This document shows, piece after piece, positions 63,745-64,000 of a DNA stretch of 64,000 bases. How positions within the stretch are numbered: the stretch's first letter is position 1; each line of letters opens with the position of its first letter. Origin of the DNA: CAIKMD01 sp963740675 (GTDB lineage Bacteria; Pseudomonadota; Alphaproteobacteria; ATCC43930; CGMCC-115725); the NCBI GenBank assembly GCA_963740675.1, contig CAVUFS010000003.1:186001-250000 (forward strand). Direction: 5' to 3'. The notes below the pieces were generated by a model. It searched no databases. It was not told where the DNA came from and was given only the letters and a program-made list of their open reading frames with translations. A program made the translations under genes and the position numbers.

Positions 63745-64000
63745 ATGAATAAAAGCTCCGTCCGCTGGGCGATTTTCTTCGCCAATGTCGGGCACACGAT
63801 GACCCATCTGATGATGCTGCTTTACCCGACCGTCGTGCTGACGCTCGAGAAGCAGCTCGCGTTGTCTTATGGCGAGCTCATGTGGCTGTCGGTGCCGGGG
63901 CTCGTGCTTTACGGGCTTGCGGCGCTACCGGCCGGCTGGCTCGGCGATCGCTGGAGCGCCGAGCATATGATGGTGCTGTTCTTTCTCGGCAGCGGCGTCG
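63745..64000 (+). CDS. MFS transporter, 5' part (truncated by window end)
   Basis: From ATG 63745 the visible 85 residues read NKSSVRWAIFFANVGHTMTH, then LMMLLYPTVVLTLEKQLALS and YGELMWLSVPGLVLYGLAAL with PAGWLGDRWSAEHMMVL. The P-A-G-W-L-G-D-R motif is the MFS loop between helices 2 and 3. The His residues in helix 1 occur in fosmidomycin-resistance-like MFS members. The rest of the gene, and hence the class, lies beyond the window. Confidence 0.85.
   Translation, partial: MNKSSVRWAIFFANVGHTMTHLMMLLYPTVVLTLEKQLALSYGELMWLSVPGLVLYGLAALPAGWLGDRWSAEHMMVLFFLGSGV

Overview
The window reads as chromosomal DNA of a high-GC alphaproteobacterium, most likely of the order Hyphomicrobiales (Rhizobiales) or a close relative. 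The inference rests on gene order and gene types: rpiB-glyA-nrdR-ribD-ribE-ribB-ribH-nusB-thiL, bamE / cytochrome bc1 chaperone / DUF177-rpmF-plsX-fabH-ihfA-merR, an LdtR-like MarR regulator, a K+-independent H+-pyrophosphatase, and several families of palindromic intergenic repeats. No prophage, insertion sequence, plasmid function or CRISPR array is visible. One tRNA gene, tRNA-Pro(GGG), is present.

Layout. 1-9.9 kb: the end of a large flavoprotein, a small orphan gene, bpt, a glutathione S-transferase, motB-motA, hemB, an RlmM-like methyltransferase, an alpha/beta hydrolase and a CoA-transferase. 9.9-13 kb: minCDE and three very small genes, two of them tandem paralogues. 13-25.8 kb: accessory metabolism, with a TfdA/TauD dioxygenase, a penicillin-acylase-family hydrolase, the MarR regulator, an NRAMP-like transporter, a solitary solute-binding protein, a two-subunit ring-hydroxylating oxygenase with an EthD-like gene, glutaryl-CoA dehydrogenase and MsrQ. 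25.9-36.2 kb: livHMGF, an isolated molybdenum hydroxylase large subunit, an MFS transporter, a second solute-binding protein and a VOC protein. 36.3-39.3 kb: a divergent locus around a Fur-like box (cupredoxin plus helical exported protein on one side, DUF6644-like membrane protein plus EntS-like MFS exporter on the other). 39.4-43.2 kb: FAD aromatic hydroxylase, extradiol-type dioxygenase and a third solitary binding protein. 43.3-50.8 kb: the riboflavin/one-carbon operon. 51-64 kb: hppA, bamE, the plsX-fabH region, a probable hopanoid C-3 methylase (HpnR), the tRNA, two MFS transporters and cutA.

The metabolic picture is a soil or plant-associated heterotroph that imports many organic acids, amides or aromatics through ABC and MFS systems and oxidises them with oxygenases and CoA-linked enzymes. 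The housekeeping blocks are compact, and many of their genes overlap by about 1-4 bases.

Four otherwise well-conserved genes (minC, livG, hppA and an acyl-CoA-dehydrogenase-like gene) are each broken by a single one-base frameshift with no other decay. That pattern fits residual assembly or read errors better than four independent pseudogenes, although true mutations cannot be excluded from the sequence. The most promising candidate for an undescribed system is the Fur-box-centred locus at 36.3-39.3 kb.
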